This document shows positions 18,725 through 27,040 of a stretch of 64,000 bases of DNA, in pieces; the stretch's first letter is position 1, and every line of letters begins with the position of its first letter. The translations under genes were made by a program, and so were the position numbers. A model generated the notes under the pieces. The model searched no databases, was not told the origin of the DNA, and worked only from the letters and a program-made list of their open reading frames with translations. Source of the stretch: Falsiroseomonas sp050563545 (GTDB taxonomy: Bacteria; Pseudomonadota; Alphaproteobacteria; Acetobacterales; Acetobacteraceae); assembly GCF_050563545.1 (NCBI RefSeq), contig NZ_JBNXUM010000014.1, positions 1-64,000 on the forward strand, read 5' to 3'.

Positions 18725-19999
18725 TCAGGTGTTCATCGCATCGAAGAAGTCCTGGTTGGTCTTGCTGTACTTCAGCTTCTCCAGCAGGAACTCCATCGCG
18801 TCCTGCGTGCCCATCGGGTTCAGGATGCGGCGCAGCACCCACATCTTGGACAGCGAACCGCGATCCACCAGCAGTTCCTCCTTGCGGGTGCCGGACTTGG
18901 TGATGTCGATGGCGGGGAAGACGCGCTTGTCCGAGAGCTTCCGGTCCAGGATGATCTCGGAGTTGCCGGTGCCCTTGAACTCTTCGAAAATCACCTCGTC
19001 CATGCGGCTGCCGGTGTCGATCAGGGCCGTCGCGATGATGGTCAGCGACCCGCCTTCCTCGATGTTGCGCGCCGCGCCGAAGAAGCGCTTCGGGCGCTGC
19101 AGCGCGTTCGCGTCCACGCCGCCCGTCAGCACCTTGCCCGACGACGGCACGACGGAGTTGTAGGCGCGACCCAGCCGCGTGATGGAATCCAGCAGGATGA
19201 CCACGTCGCGCTTGTGCTCGACCAGGCGCTTCGCCTTCTCCAGCACCATCTCGGTGACCTGCACGTGGCGCGTCGCCGGCTCGTCGAAGGTGGACGCCAC
19301 GACCTCGCCGCGCACGGTGCGCGCCATGTCGGTGACTTCCTCCGGCCGCTCGTCGATCAGCAGCACGATGAGGAAGACCTCGGGGTGGTTCGCGCTGATG
19401 GACTTCGCGATGTTCTGCATCATCACGGTCTTGCCGGTGCGCGGCGGGGCGACGATCAGTGCGCGCTGCCCCATGCCGATCGGCGAGATCAGGTCGATGA
19501 CGCGATGCGTGTTGTCCTTGGTCGGCCCCTTGGCGACGGATTCGACCTCGGGGTTCTCCATCTTGAGCCGCCGCGTCGGATAGAGCGCGGTGAGGTTGTC
19601 GAAGTTGATGCGGTGGCGCAGCGCCTCGGGCGGCTGGAAGTTGACGTTGTCCACCTTGAGCAGCGCGAAGTAGCGCTCGCCGTCCTTCGGCGCGCGGATC
19701 TGGCCTTCCACCGTGTCGCCGGTGCGCAGGCCGAAGCGGCGCACCTGGGCGGGGGAGACGTAGATGTCGTCGGGGCCAGGGAGGTAGTTGGCCTGCGGGC
19801 TGCGCAGGAAGCCGAAGCCGTCGGAGAGGATCTCGAGCGTGCCGTCGCCGTAGATCGCCTGCTCGTTGTCCGCCAACGTCTTGAGGATGGCGAACATGAT
19901 GTCCTGCTTGCGAAGCGAGGACGCGTTCTCGACGCCGACCTCCTCGGCGAAGGCGAGCAGGTCGGCCGGTGACTTGGCCTTGAGTTCGGATAGGTGCAT
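18725..19999 (-). CDS. rho: Transcription termination factor Rho
   Basis: Rho is the hexameric RNA helicase that ends transcription. The N-terminal helical domain (MHLSELKAKSPADLLAFAEEVGVEN) is followed by the RNA-binding cold-shock-like domain with GFGFLR, then the ATPase core with the P-loop VAPPRTGKT, the DERPEEVTDM block and the Q/R-loop region. At 424 residues with a Met at 19999 it is the standard length; a 41-codon upstream extension shows no similarity to the family. Confidence 0.97.
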   Translation of the reverse strand: MHLSELKAKSPADLLAFAEEVGVENASSLRKQDIMFAILKTLADNEQAIYGDGTLEILSDGFGFLRSPQANYLPGPDDIYVSPAQVRRFGLRTGDTVEGQIRAPKDGERYFALLKVDNVNFQPPEALRHRINFDNLTALYPTRRLKMENPEVESVAKGPTKDNTHRVIDLISPIGMGQRALIVAPPRTGKTVMMQNIAKSISANHPEVFLIVLLIDERPEEVTDMARTVRGEVVASTFDEPATRHVQVTEMVLEKAKRLVEHKRDVVILLDSITRLGRAYNSVVPSSGKVLTGGVDANALQRPKRFFGAARNIEEGGSLTIIATALIDTGSRMDEVIFEEFKGTGNSEIILDRKLSDKRVFPAIDITKSGTRKEELLVDRGSLSKMWVLRRILNPMGTQDAMEFLLEKLKYSKTNQDFFDAMNT

Positions 20000-20299
20000 G
20001 GGCCGTTGCGTCCGTGCTGCGCACCGTGCACGGCGCGCGATAGTCGAAGGGGAGGGAACCCCGGCAGCGGCGGACCCGTGAGGGCCCTGTTCCGTGCCGC
20101 GCGTCCCGGTTCTCGGGCTCAAAACGCGGCGCCAGGGATGGTGAGGGAGGGACCGGCCGCACCCGCCGTGCCTCGAAACGTCCGTTTTGCGGAGCGCCCG
20201 TGGCGGCGATTCGGCGTGCAGCCGTTGCCAGAAGGCGATCGGACCCTAGGGGCCGCAATGCCCGCCGTCAACCGCAACGTGGCACGCGGCACCGGGTTT
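20000..20299 (-). promoter_or_regulatory. Long untranslated leader of rho
   Basis: No gene is supported in these 300 bases between the LysR stop and the rho start. On the minus strand a possible promoter reads TTGACG (20266-20271) and TAGGGT (20243-20248) with a 17-base spacer, which would give a leader of about 240 bases. Rho mRNAs often carry long autoregulated leaders, so this fits, but the promoter match is weak (-10 at 3 of 6). Confidence 0.4.
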
Positions 20300-21259
20300 T
20301 CAAGGGCCTATGCTCACGCCCTCGCGCGCGTCCTCCCGCACGATTGCCTCCAGCGCGCCCAGCAGCCAGCGCAGGCCGGGCTCGCCCTCGTGCCGTCGAT
20401 GCCAGGCCACGCTCAGCGTGAAGGGGCGGATTGCCAGCGGCGGCGCGAAGGCGCGCAGGCCGAAGCGCCCGGCGTGCCGCTCCACCACCCGGCGGGGCAT
20501 GGTCGCCAGGAACCCGCCCTCCCCCGCGGCGGCCAGCGCCGGCAGGAACCCCGGCATCGCTGCGACCACCCGGCGCCGCCGCCCGAGCCTCGCCAGCGCC
20601 GCGTCCACCGTCCCCTCGAGCCCGCCATCGAGCGACACCAGCACATGATCCATCGCGCAATAGGCATCGAGCTCGAGCGTCTCCCGGCCTGCCAGCGCGG
20701 GATGCGATGCCGCGGCGGCGACCAGGTAGCTCTCCTCGTACAGCGGCAGGGTGAGGATCTCGGGCGGTCGGCGCGGGAACAGGCCGATCGCGAGGTCCAC
20801 CTCGTCGTCCGCCAGCGCGCGCAGCGCGGCGTCGCGTGCCTGCGGGCGGAAGGACAGCCGCAACCCCGGCCCGGCCGCGACGAAGCGAGAGAGGAGGGGC
20901 GGGCCGAAGCGCGCGGCCTCGTAGTCCAGCCCCGCCAGGCGGAAGACACGCTCGCTGCGCGCGGGGTCGAAAGCCGCCGGCGGCGCCACCGCGGCGCGGG
21001 CCAGCGCCAGCACCGAAGCGATGCGCGGCGCCAGGTCCAGCGCCCGGGCCGTCGGCTCGACGCCGCCGGGGCGTCGCAGGAAGAGCGGGTCGTCGAAGAT
21101 CTGCCGCAGGCGCGCCAACGCGTGGCTCACCGCGGGCTGGCTCAGTCCGAGCTCGCCGGCGACCACGCTGAGCTTCCGGTGCCGCAGCGCCCCGTCGAGC
21201 ACCAGCAGCAGCGTCAGGTCGAGCCGGCGGAGTTTCATCTCGCTCATGTCGACATGCAT
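20300..21259 (-). CDS. LysR-family transcriptional regulator
   Basis: The N-terminal winged helix-turn-helix reads KLRRLDLTLLLVLDGALRHRKLSVVAGELGLSQPAVSHALARLRQIFDDPLF, a textbook LysR domain. A two-lobed substrate-binding domain follows. Three in-frame Met codons (21259, 21247, 21238) are possible starts; MKLRRLDL at 21238 is closest to the family norm. A perfect palindrome CATGTCGACATG (21245-21256) overlaps these starts. It is transcribed divergently from the NAD(P)-binding/DJ-1 fusion pair, so it probably controls them in response to a small inducer. Confidence 0.92.
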   Translation of the reverse strand: MHVDMSEMKLRRLDLTLLLVLDGALRHRKLSVVAGELGLSQPAVSHALARLRQIFDDPLFLRRPGGVEPTARALDLAPRIASVLALARAAVAPPAAFDPARSERVFRLAGLDYEAARFGPPLLSRFVAAGPGLRLSFRPQARDAALRALADDEVDLAIGLFPRRPPEILTLPLYEESYLVAAAASHPALAGRETLELDAYCAMDHVLVSLDGGLEGTVDAALARLGRRRRVVAAMPGFLPALAAAGEGGFLATMPRRVVERHAGRFGLRAFAPPLAIRPFTLSVAWHRRHEGEPGLRWLLGALEAIVREDAREGVSIGP

Positions 21260-21323
21260 AAGTTTCAGTTGGTGGAAGCCGTTCCTCCTCTACCTTTTCG
21301 CCAGACCATCAAGCGAGGTGAAA

Positions 21324-21938
21324 ATGCGCATCGGTATCATCGGCGGCGGGAATGTCGGAACGGCGCTCGCCGGGGCCTTCGCCCGCGCGGGGCATGCGCC
21401 GGTGCTGTTGCGCCGCGATCCCGCGGCCCCCGGCGCCGCGCCGGGCGCCACCCCCTCGGCGCCGCTCGCTCCGCTGGACGGGGCCGAGGCCTACGTCCTC
21501 GCCACGCCCTATGCCGCGGCCGTGGGCGCGCTGTCGGCGGTCCGGCCCGGCGCGGTGCCGGTCATCGACGCCACCAACCCGCTGGAGATGGGCGCGGACG
21601 GGCTCGGGCTTTCGATCGGCCATTCGACCTCGGCCGCCGAGGAGATCGCCCGCGCGCTGCCAGGCCTTCGCCTGGTCAAGTGCTTCAACACCGCCGGCTT
21701 CGGCGTGCTGGCCGAGGCCGGCCGCTTCGCGCCGAAGCCCGTGATGTTCGCCGCGTCCGAGGACGACGAGGCGCGCGCCCTCGCGCTGAGGCTCGCGGCC
21801 GACATCGGCTTCGACCCCGTGGATGCCGGCCCGCTGCGCGCCGCCCGGCTGCTGGAGGCGCATGCGATGCTCTGGATCGAGCTCGCGGCGAAGCGCGGCC
21901 TCGGCCGCGACATCGCCTTCGCGCTGCTGCGCGCCTGA
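21324..21938 (+). CDS. NAD(P)-binding oxidoreductase, F420-reductase-like
   Basis: The 204-residue protein begins MRIGIIGGGNVGTALAGAFARAGH, a Rossmann Gly motif, and has VIDATNPLEMGADGLGLSIGHSTSAAEEIARALPGLRLVKCFNTAGFG. This pattern is shared by NADPH-dependent F420 reductases and pyrroline-carboxylate-reductase-like proteins. AGGTG lies 7 bases before the ATG. In organisms without F420 this family has other, poorly defined roles. It is divergent from LysR and 16 bases upstream of the DJ-1/GFA fusion. Confidence 0.85.
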   Translation: MRIGIIGGGNVGTALAGAFARAGHAPVLLRRDPAAPGAAPGATPSAPLAPLDGAEAYVLATPYAAAVGALSAVRPGAVPVIDATNPLEMGADGLGLSIGHSTSAAEEIARALPGLRLVKCFNTAGFGVLAEAGRFAPKPVMFAASEDDEARALALRLAADIGFDPVDAGPLRAARLLEAHAMLWIELAAKRGLGRDIAFALLRA

Positions 21939-21954
21939 CCGCCGGCAGGACCGC

Positions 21955-23097
21955 ATGAGCCTCAAGGACCCGAACCCGGTGGACCGGGCGAAGCCGAAGC
22001 GCATCGCTCTCGTCCTCGCCAATCCCGCGGTCTCCTCCACCACGGGCTGGCCGGTCGGCTTCTGGTGGAGCGAGCTCACGCATCCCTGGCTGGCCTTCCA
22101 CGAGCGCGGCTACGAGGTCGAGCTGTTCAGCCCCGGCGGCGGACGTTGCGAAGCCGATGCGATGAGCGATCCGCGCGATCCCTCGGGCTATTCGTCCGAC
22201 GACATCGTCACCATGGGCTTCATCGCGACGCCGCGCCTTGCCGCGCTGGTCGAGGCGACGAAGCCCGTCGAGGCGATCAGCCTCGACGCCTTCGACGCGA
22301 TCGTCGTGGCCGGCGGCCAGGCGCCGATGTTCACCTTCGAGGGCGCAACCGCCCTGCATGCGAGATTCGCCGCCTTCCTCGAGACCGGCAAGGTCGCCGC
22401 CGCGCTCTGCCACGGCACGGCGATCCTGCGCTACGCGAAGCTGTCGAACGGCGAGTACGTCGCCAAGGGCCGCACCGTGACGGGCTTCGCGAATGTCGAG
22501 GAGGACTTCGCGGACAGCGCGGTCTGGTCCATGGGCGCGCTGCCGCGCGACAGGCACGTCATGCCGTGGCGGATCGAGGATGCGCTGAAGGCGCTCGGCG
22601 CCAACTACATCCAGGTCGGGCTCTGGCGCGGCTTCGCCGTGCGCGACGGCAACCTCGTCACCGGCCAGCAGAACTTCTCCGGTGCCGAGACGGCGCGCGC
22701 CGTGATCGGGGCGCTGGGGGGGATGAAGCCGATGCCGTTCACGGGACGGTGCCATTGCGGCGGCGTGCGCTACCGTGTCGCGGAAGCCGTCGGCGTGATC
22801 GTCTGCCATTGCCGCGACTGCCAGCAGATGCACGGCAACGCAAACGCGATGCTCGCCGCGGCGGCCGAGGCGGTCACGCTCGACAGCGACGCCACGCTGG
22901 TGTGGTACGCCTCGAGCCCCGCGGCCGAGCGCGGCTTCTGCTCGCGCTGCGGCGGGCGGCTGTTCAAGCGCCTGAAGGAGGGCGGGCGGATGCTGGTCTC
23001 CGCTGGCACGGTGGACCCGCCGACGGGCATGACGGTGATCCGTGACGTCTGGGCGCAGTCGAAAGGCGACTGGTACGAGATTCCCCCGCGCGGCTGA
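21955..23097 (+). CDS. DJ-1/PfpI - GFA domain fusion protein
   Basis: Residues 1-255 form a DJ-1/PfpI (class I amidotransferase-like) domain of the glyoxalase III/Hsp31 type, with VVAGGQAPMFTFEG and the nucleophile-elbow ALCHG (Cys152). Residues 263-380 form a GFA/CENP-V zinc domain, with GRCHCGGVRY (C266, C268), CHCRDCQQ (C284, C286, C289) and FCSRCGGRLF (C329, C332). The family includes glutathione-dependent formaldehyde-activating enzyme homologues. There is no stop or frame change between the domains. AGGA eight bases before the ATG fixes the start. Joining two carbonyl-handling folds suggests aldehyde detoxification, which is inference. Confidence 0.88.
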   Translation: MSLKDPNPVDRAKPKRIALVLANPAVSSTTGWPVGFWWSELTHPWLAFHERGYEVELFSPGGGRCEADAMSDPRDPSGYSSDDIVTMGFIATPRLAALVEATKPVEAISLDAFDAIVVAGGQAPMFTFEGATALHARFAAFLETGKVAAALCHGTAILRYAKLSNGEYVAKGRTVTGFANVEEDFADSAVWSMGALPRDRHVMPWRIEDALKALGANYIQVGLWRGFAVRDGNLVTGQQNFSGAETARAVIGALGGMKPMPFTGRCHCGGVRYRVAEAVGVIVCHCRDCQQMHGNANAMLAAAAEAVTLDSDATLVWYASSPAAERGFCSRCGGRLFKRLKEGGRMLVSAGTVDPPTGMTVIRDVWAQSKGDWYEIPPRG

Positions 23098-23109
23098 CGC
23101 CCGGTCTCA

Positions 23110-23271
23110 GAGACCGCTTGAGAATGCCGGCGGCTGAGGATCCGCAGGGCGCTTTTCGTCCCTGCTAGGCGCCGGGTGCCGCCGATGCTGATTGCATCGG
23201 CAAGCCCGGTAACGACGCAGGGGCGGAAAAGGCGCGCCGAGCCGACCCGTCCGGTGTTCTCAAACGGTCTC
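23110..23271. mobile_element. MITE-like palindromic element with TCA target duplication
   Basis: The ends GAGACCGCTTGAGAA (23110-23124) and TTCTCAAACGGTCTC (23257-23271) are inverted repeats with one mismatch. Similarity between the arms continues inward through CCGG, CGG and TTTTC/CCCTGC blocks to a central perfect hairpin GCCGATGC-TGATT-GCATCGGC (23181-23201). The element is flanked by TCA on both sides (23107-23109 and 23272-23274), matching the 3-bp TNA duplication known for some IS5-group elements. It is 162 bp and encodes nothing, so it would be a non-autonomous element moved by a transposase elsewhere. Confidence 0.72.
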
Positions 23272-25119
23272 TCAGCGCAGCGAGGGCTGGCCGCGCGCCG
23301 CCGCTGGCATGTCCTGCCCCGCGCGCCAGGCGCGCGCGGCCGCGTGCATCGCGGGCTCCCGCCGCGGCAGCGCCCGCGGCACGTCGCGGTGCGGCACCAG
23401 CCGCGCGCCGCCCGGCCCGGCCTGGACCACCAGTTCACGGTCGTGATGACGGTCGAGACCCGGCCGGTGGCCGATCGACAGCACCGCCGCACCCGGCAGT
23501 TCCTCCGCCAGCAGCGCGAACATCGCGGCCTGGTTCGCCTCGTCCAGCGCCGAGGTCGCTTCGTCCATGAAGACCCAGCGCGGCCGGTGCAGCAGCAGCC
23601 GCGCGAAGGCGACGCGCTGCTGCTCACCGAGCGAGAGCACGCGGTCCCAGCGCGCGGCCTCGCCGAGCCGCGCGACGAGGTGCGGCAGCCGGCAGCGCCG
23701 CAGCGCCCCCTCCAGCGACTCCCGCGGGAAGGCGTCGGGCGGGGCGGGGTAGCACAGCGCGGAGGCCAGCGTGCCAAGCGGCAGGTAGGGGCGCTGCGGC
23801 ATGAACAGGCTGGCCTGGCGGCAGGGGACGCGGATCTCGCCCTCGCCCCAGCTCCAGAGCCCCGCGATGGCGCGGAACAGCGACGACTTGCCGGTGCCGC
23901 TGCCGCCGCGGATCAGCACGCGCTCGCCGGCCTCCACCGTGACCGACGATGCATGCAGCAGGGTGCGCCCGCAGGGCGTCGCCAGCGCGACGCCGCGGAG
24001 TTCCAGCACCTCGGCCCGCTCCTCGCGCTGCAGCGCTCCCGGCGCGCTCGGCGCTTCCAGCGCGCGCTCCAGCTCGACCACGCGCGCGACATGGCAGCGC
24101 CAATCCGCGAGCCGTGGCCAGTTCTCCGTCAGCCAGCACAGCGCGCGCGTGACCTCGTGGAAGGCCTGCGCGGTCTGCATCAGCATCCCCAGCGTCACCG
24201 CGCCCGCGAAGTACTGCGGCGCGCCGAGCAGCAGCGGCACGACGCCGGCGACGGGCATGTAGCAACAGCCCAGCCACATCAGGTCGCGTTCGGCGCGGAA
24301 CATCCGGCGCATCGCGTGCTCCAGGCGGCCATAGCAGTCGGCCAGGCCGCGCCGCTCGTCCTTCTCGCCACCGAGCATCGCGATCGCCTCGGCGTTCTCG
24401 CCGACGCGCACCAGGGCGTAGCGGTGGTCGCCCTCGGCGGCGTTGCGCGCCATGTTGATCCCGGGAAGGCGCCGGCCAACCAGCATCGTCACGCCGGCGC
24501 AGGCCGCGGCATAGAGCAGCGCCGCCCAGAGCATCCCGCCGGGAAGGTGCATGGCGCCCCAGGGCGTGGGCAGCGCGACATGGGCCGACAGCGCCCAGAG
24601 CATCCCCGCGAAGGAGACCAGCAGCACGACCGCGTAGATCAGCCCCAGCACGAGGTCCACGGCGATGGCGGTGGCCCAGCGCGTGTTCTCGCCGATGCGC
24701 TGGTCCGGGTTGTCGGCGCCGGCGGCGTCCGCCGGGCCGGGGGCGCGGCCTTCCACCAGCATCGCGGCCTGCAGCCTGAGCACCAGCCAGCGCCGCCAGC
24801 GCAGCGCGATCTCCTGCCGCGTCCAGAGCCGCCCGACCGAGGTCGCCATCAAGGCCAGGATCAGCCCGAAGAAGACCAGCAATTGCGTCGCGAAGGCCTC
24901 GCCGTCGCGCACCTCCAGGGCGTCGAAGCTGCCGCGCTGCCAGAGCGCCAAGCCCCAATCGATCGCGAGCTGCACGCCGATGAACGCAAGCGCGGCCGCG
25001 GCGAGGCTGCCGGCGATCCAGGGCTCCGCCTTCGCCCAGCCCCTGGCCAAGCGCCATGCGTCGCGGATCGGGCCGGGGCGTCTCTCGAAGCTGTCTTGAT
25101 CCGGCATGAGGCCCCGCAT
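23272..25119 (-). CDS. ABC transporter, fused permease/ATPase, SbmA/YddA type
   Basis: The N-terminal 350 residues hold about six membrane segments and the SbmA/BacA-like pattern (WRRWLVLRLQAAMLVEGRA; NPDQRIGENTRW). The C-terminal nucleotide-binding domain has Walker A GGSGTGKSS, signature LSLGEQQR, and Walker B WVFMDEATSALDE with the H-loop IGHRP. The family moves peptides, cobalamin-like compounds or fatty acyl derivatives; the substrate here is unknown. The stop codon TGA (23272-23274) is also one copy of the TCA flanking the MITE. An ATG at 25107 is an alternative start. Confidence 0.9.
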   Translation of the reverse strand: MRGLMPDQDSFERRPGPIRDAWRLARGWAKAEPWIAGSLAAAALAFIGVQLAIDWGLALWQRGSFDALEVRDGEAFATQLLVFFGLILALMATSVGRLWTRQEIALRWRRWLVLRLQAAMLVEGRAPGPADAAGADNPDQRIGENTRWATAIAVDLVLGLIYAVVLLVSFAGMLWALSAHVALPTPWGAMHLPGGMLWAALLYAAACAGVTMLVGRRLPGINMARNAAEGDHRYALVRVGENAEAIAMLGGEKDERRGLADCYGRLEHAMRRMFRAERDLMWLGCCYMPVAGVVPLLLGAPQYFAGAVTLGMLMQTAQAFHEVTRALCWLTENWPRLADWRCHVARVVELERALEAPSAPGALQREERAEVLELRGVALATPCGRTLLHASSVTVEAGERVLIRGGSGTGKSSLFRAIAGLWSWGEGEIRVPCRQASLFMPQRPYLPLGTLASALCYPAPPDAFPRESLEGALRRCRLPHLVARLGEAARWDRVLSLGEQQRVAFARLLLHRPRWVFMDEATSALDEANQAAMFALLAEELPGAAVLSIGHRPGLDRHHDRELVVQAGPGGARLVPHRDVPRALPRREPAMHAAARAWRAGQDMPAAARGQPSLR

Positions 25120-25290
25120 GGGTGGAGAAGCCTCAATCGGTATACAACCTACAAACTACACGCAATCGTGAGCTTCCACCGCACAGCGGAACAAGGCGGG
25201 AGTGCGGCAACCCTGCCACATTTCAGCCATCCTTCAGGCGAGCTTGTCCGCCCTGGCACCACCTGTCGTCCGTGCATACCGCCGTCGATG

Positions 25291-25743
25291 TCAGAACGGC
25301 TTCGCGATCACCATCGTGACGATCAGGACCAGCGCCAGCGTCGGGACCTCGTTGATGATCCGCCAGGCCCGCTCCGACCGCGGCCGCTCGTCGCGCTCGA
25401 AGGCCTTCCGCGCCCTGGACAGGTCATGGTGCACCCAGGTCACCGCGACGACGCCCAGCAGCTTCAGGTGCCACCAGCCGGCCTTCCAGTCGATGATCCC
25501 CGGCGTCAGCACGACAAGGATGCCGAAGACATAGGCCGCGATCATGGCGGGGTTCATGATCGCCCGCAGCAGCCGCCGCTCCATCACCTTGAAGGTCTCG
25601 GAGCGGACGTCCCCGGGCGGCACCTGCGAGTGATAAACGTAAAGCCGAGGCAGGTAGAACAGCCCCGCCATCCAGGCGAAGACCGAGATCACGTGCAGCG
25701 ACTTGATCCAGGGATAGGCGGGCGCCAGGAAGTCGAGCGTCAT
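25291..25743 (-). CDS. hemJ: Protoporphyrinogen IX oxidase HemJ
   Basis: HemJ is the membrane haem enzyme that oxidises protoporphyrinogen IX in most alphaproteobacteria. The 150-residue product has four predicted membrane helices and family residues in WIKSLHVISVFAWMAGLFYLPRLYVYH (His and Arg/Tyr at the haem site), MERRLLRAIMNPAM and WHLKLLGVVAVTWVHH. The ATG at 25743 overlaps the stop of the MORN gene by one base. Ferrochelatase, the next pathway step, lies 1.3 kb upstream on the same strand. Confidence 0.94.
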   Translation of the reverse strand: MTLDFLAPAYPWIKSLHVISVFAWMAGLFYLPRLYVYHSQVPPGDVRSETFKVMERRLLRAIMNPAMIAAYVFGILVVLTPGIIDWKAGWWHLKLLGVVAVTWVHHDLSRARKAFERDERPRSERAWRIINEVPTLALVLIVTMVIAKPF

Positions 25744-26345
25744 CAGCTTTCCGTCTGCTGGCAGCTCTCGGCCGAGCGGCCGAAGGCCAACCAGGCGCCG
25801 CCGCGGAGCTGCAGGCAGCCCTGCACCCACTCGCCCTCGATCGTCTGCCCGCGCAGCGTCAGCCGTCCCTTCCCGTTCGGCCGGCCGCGCTGGACGCTGC
25901 CCTCATAGACCAGGCCCGCCCCCGGAAGCTCGATGCGGCCCTGCACGAGGTAGTCGTCGACATACTCGCCTTCCTCGAGCGCGATCGGCTCGCCGTCGCG
26001 GAAATTCGCAAGCCGCCCGCGGCCCTGCGCCTTGCCGCCGCGCAGCATGCCGTCGAACACCATCTCGCGGGGCTCGCCGCGCTCCCGCCAGGTCAGCACG
26101 CTGCGCCCCTGGCCTTCGGCGGGGCCGTTCGGGCAGGTCCCGCTCCAGCGCACCGCCAGTTCCGAGACATCGGCGCCGAAGCCGCTCATCCAGAGCCAGC
26201 AGCCCTTCTCGGCATCCACGACGAAGCCCTCGCTGCGGCCGGGGCCCAGCGTCTGCGCCTCGGGCGGCGCCGGCGGGCGCTGCGCGAAGGCGGGCGTGGC
26301 GAAGGCGAGCAACGCAAGGGCGGGCAGCATCCGGCGCATTGTCAT
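25743..26345 (-). CDS. Secreted MORN-repeat-like protein
   Basis: The 200-residue product starts with a signal peptide (MTMRRMLPALALLAFATPAFAQ). It contains units resembling MORN repeats: FDGMLRGGKAQGRGRL, GEYVDDYLVQGRIEL and YEGSVQRGRPNGKGRLTL. Four Cys (about positions 49, 71, 177 and 195) could form disulfides in the periplasm. It lies between a HAD phosphatase and hemJ with a one-base overlap into hemJ. A much longer open frame in the same register upstream is a G/C artefact, because it overlaps the HAD gene and hemH. The role is unknown. Confidence 0.8.
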   Translation of the reverse strand: MTMRRMLPALALLAFATPAFAQRPPAPPEAQTLGPGRSEGFVVDAEKGCWLWMSGFGADVSELAVRWSGTCPNGPAEGQGRSVLTWRERGEPREMVFDGMLRGGKAQGRGRLANFRDGEPIALEEGEYVDDYLVQGRIELPGAGLVYEGSVQRGRPNGKGRLTLRGQTIEGEWVQGCLQLRGGAWLAFGRSAESCQQTES

Positions 26346-26368
26346 TCCCCTGGTCAATTCCGACGACC

Positions 26369-27040
26369 CTACTCCGCGGCGCCCAGCCCGAGCAGCCCCG
26401 GCAGGTCGCGCATGGCATCGAAGGGCTCGGCGCCGGCCGCGCGCAGCGCCTCGGCCGAGGTCGAGGAGGTGAAGCCCAGCACGCGGCAGCCCGCCGCGAT
26501 GCCCGCGCGCGCGCCGGCAACGCTGTCCTCCACCACGACGCAGCGATGCGGGTCGGCGCCGCAGGCCTGGGCGGCGGCGCGGTACATGTCGGGCGCGGGC
26601 TTGGGGCGCTCCACGTCGTTCACGCTGAAGGCGCGGCCACGGAAGATCTCCGCCAGGCCGAGCCGCCGCAGCTTCGTCGCGAGCTCCGCGCGGGAGGAGT
26701 TGCTGGCGACCGCGACGGGGATGCCGGCCGCGACGATGGCGCCGATGGCCTCCACCGCGCCCGGGATCGGCACCGCCTCGTGCTCCAGCGCGCGGACGAC
26801 GCGGCGGATCAGGTTCGGCAGGAACTCCGCGGGCACCGAGCCCGGCCCGAGCCGCTGCTCCACCTGCGGGCCGATCGCTTCCCAGGCGAGGCCCCGGAAG
26901 CGCCTCGCGCCTTCCTCCGCCGTCATTTCCCAACCCAGCGCGGAGATCTCGTCGGCCATGATGCGGTCGTGCAGCGCCTCGGTGTCGGCGAGCACGCCGT
27001 CGCAGTCGAAGAGGACGGCTTGCGGGCGCGGCCGGTCCAC
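26369..27040 (-). CDS. HAD-superfamily hydrolase, phosphoglycolate-phosphatase-like
   Basis: The 223-residue protein has all HAD motifs: motif I DCDGVLADTE near residue 12, motif II VASNSSR, motif III Lys in RPKPAPDMY, and motif IV VVVEDSVAG. The cap is of the small helical subclass IA type. The start is a GTG at 27040, the base before the hemH stop codon in reading order, so the two genes are tightly linked. The substrate is likely a small sugar phosphate, but the sequence does not say which. Confidence 0.9.
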   Translation of the reverse strand: MDRPRPQAVLFDCDGVLADTEALHDRIMADEISALGWEMTAEEGARRFRGLAWEAIGPQVEQRLGPGSVPAEFLPNLIRRVVRALEHEAVPIPGAVEAIGAIVAAGIPVAVASNSSRAELATKLRRLGLAEIFRGRAFSVNDVERPKPAPDMYRAAAQACGADPHRCVVVEDSVAGARAGIAAGCRVLGFTSSTSAEALRAAGAEPFDAMRDLPGLLGLGAAE

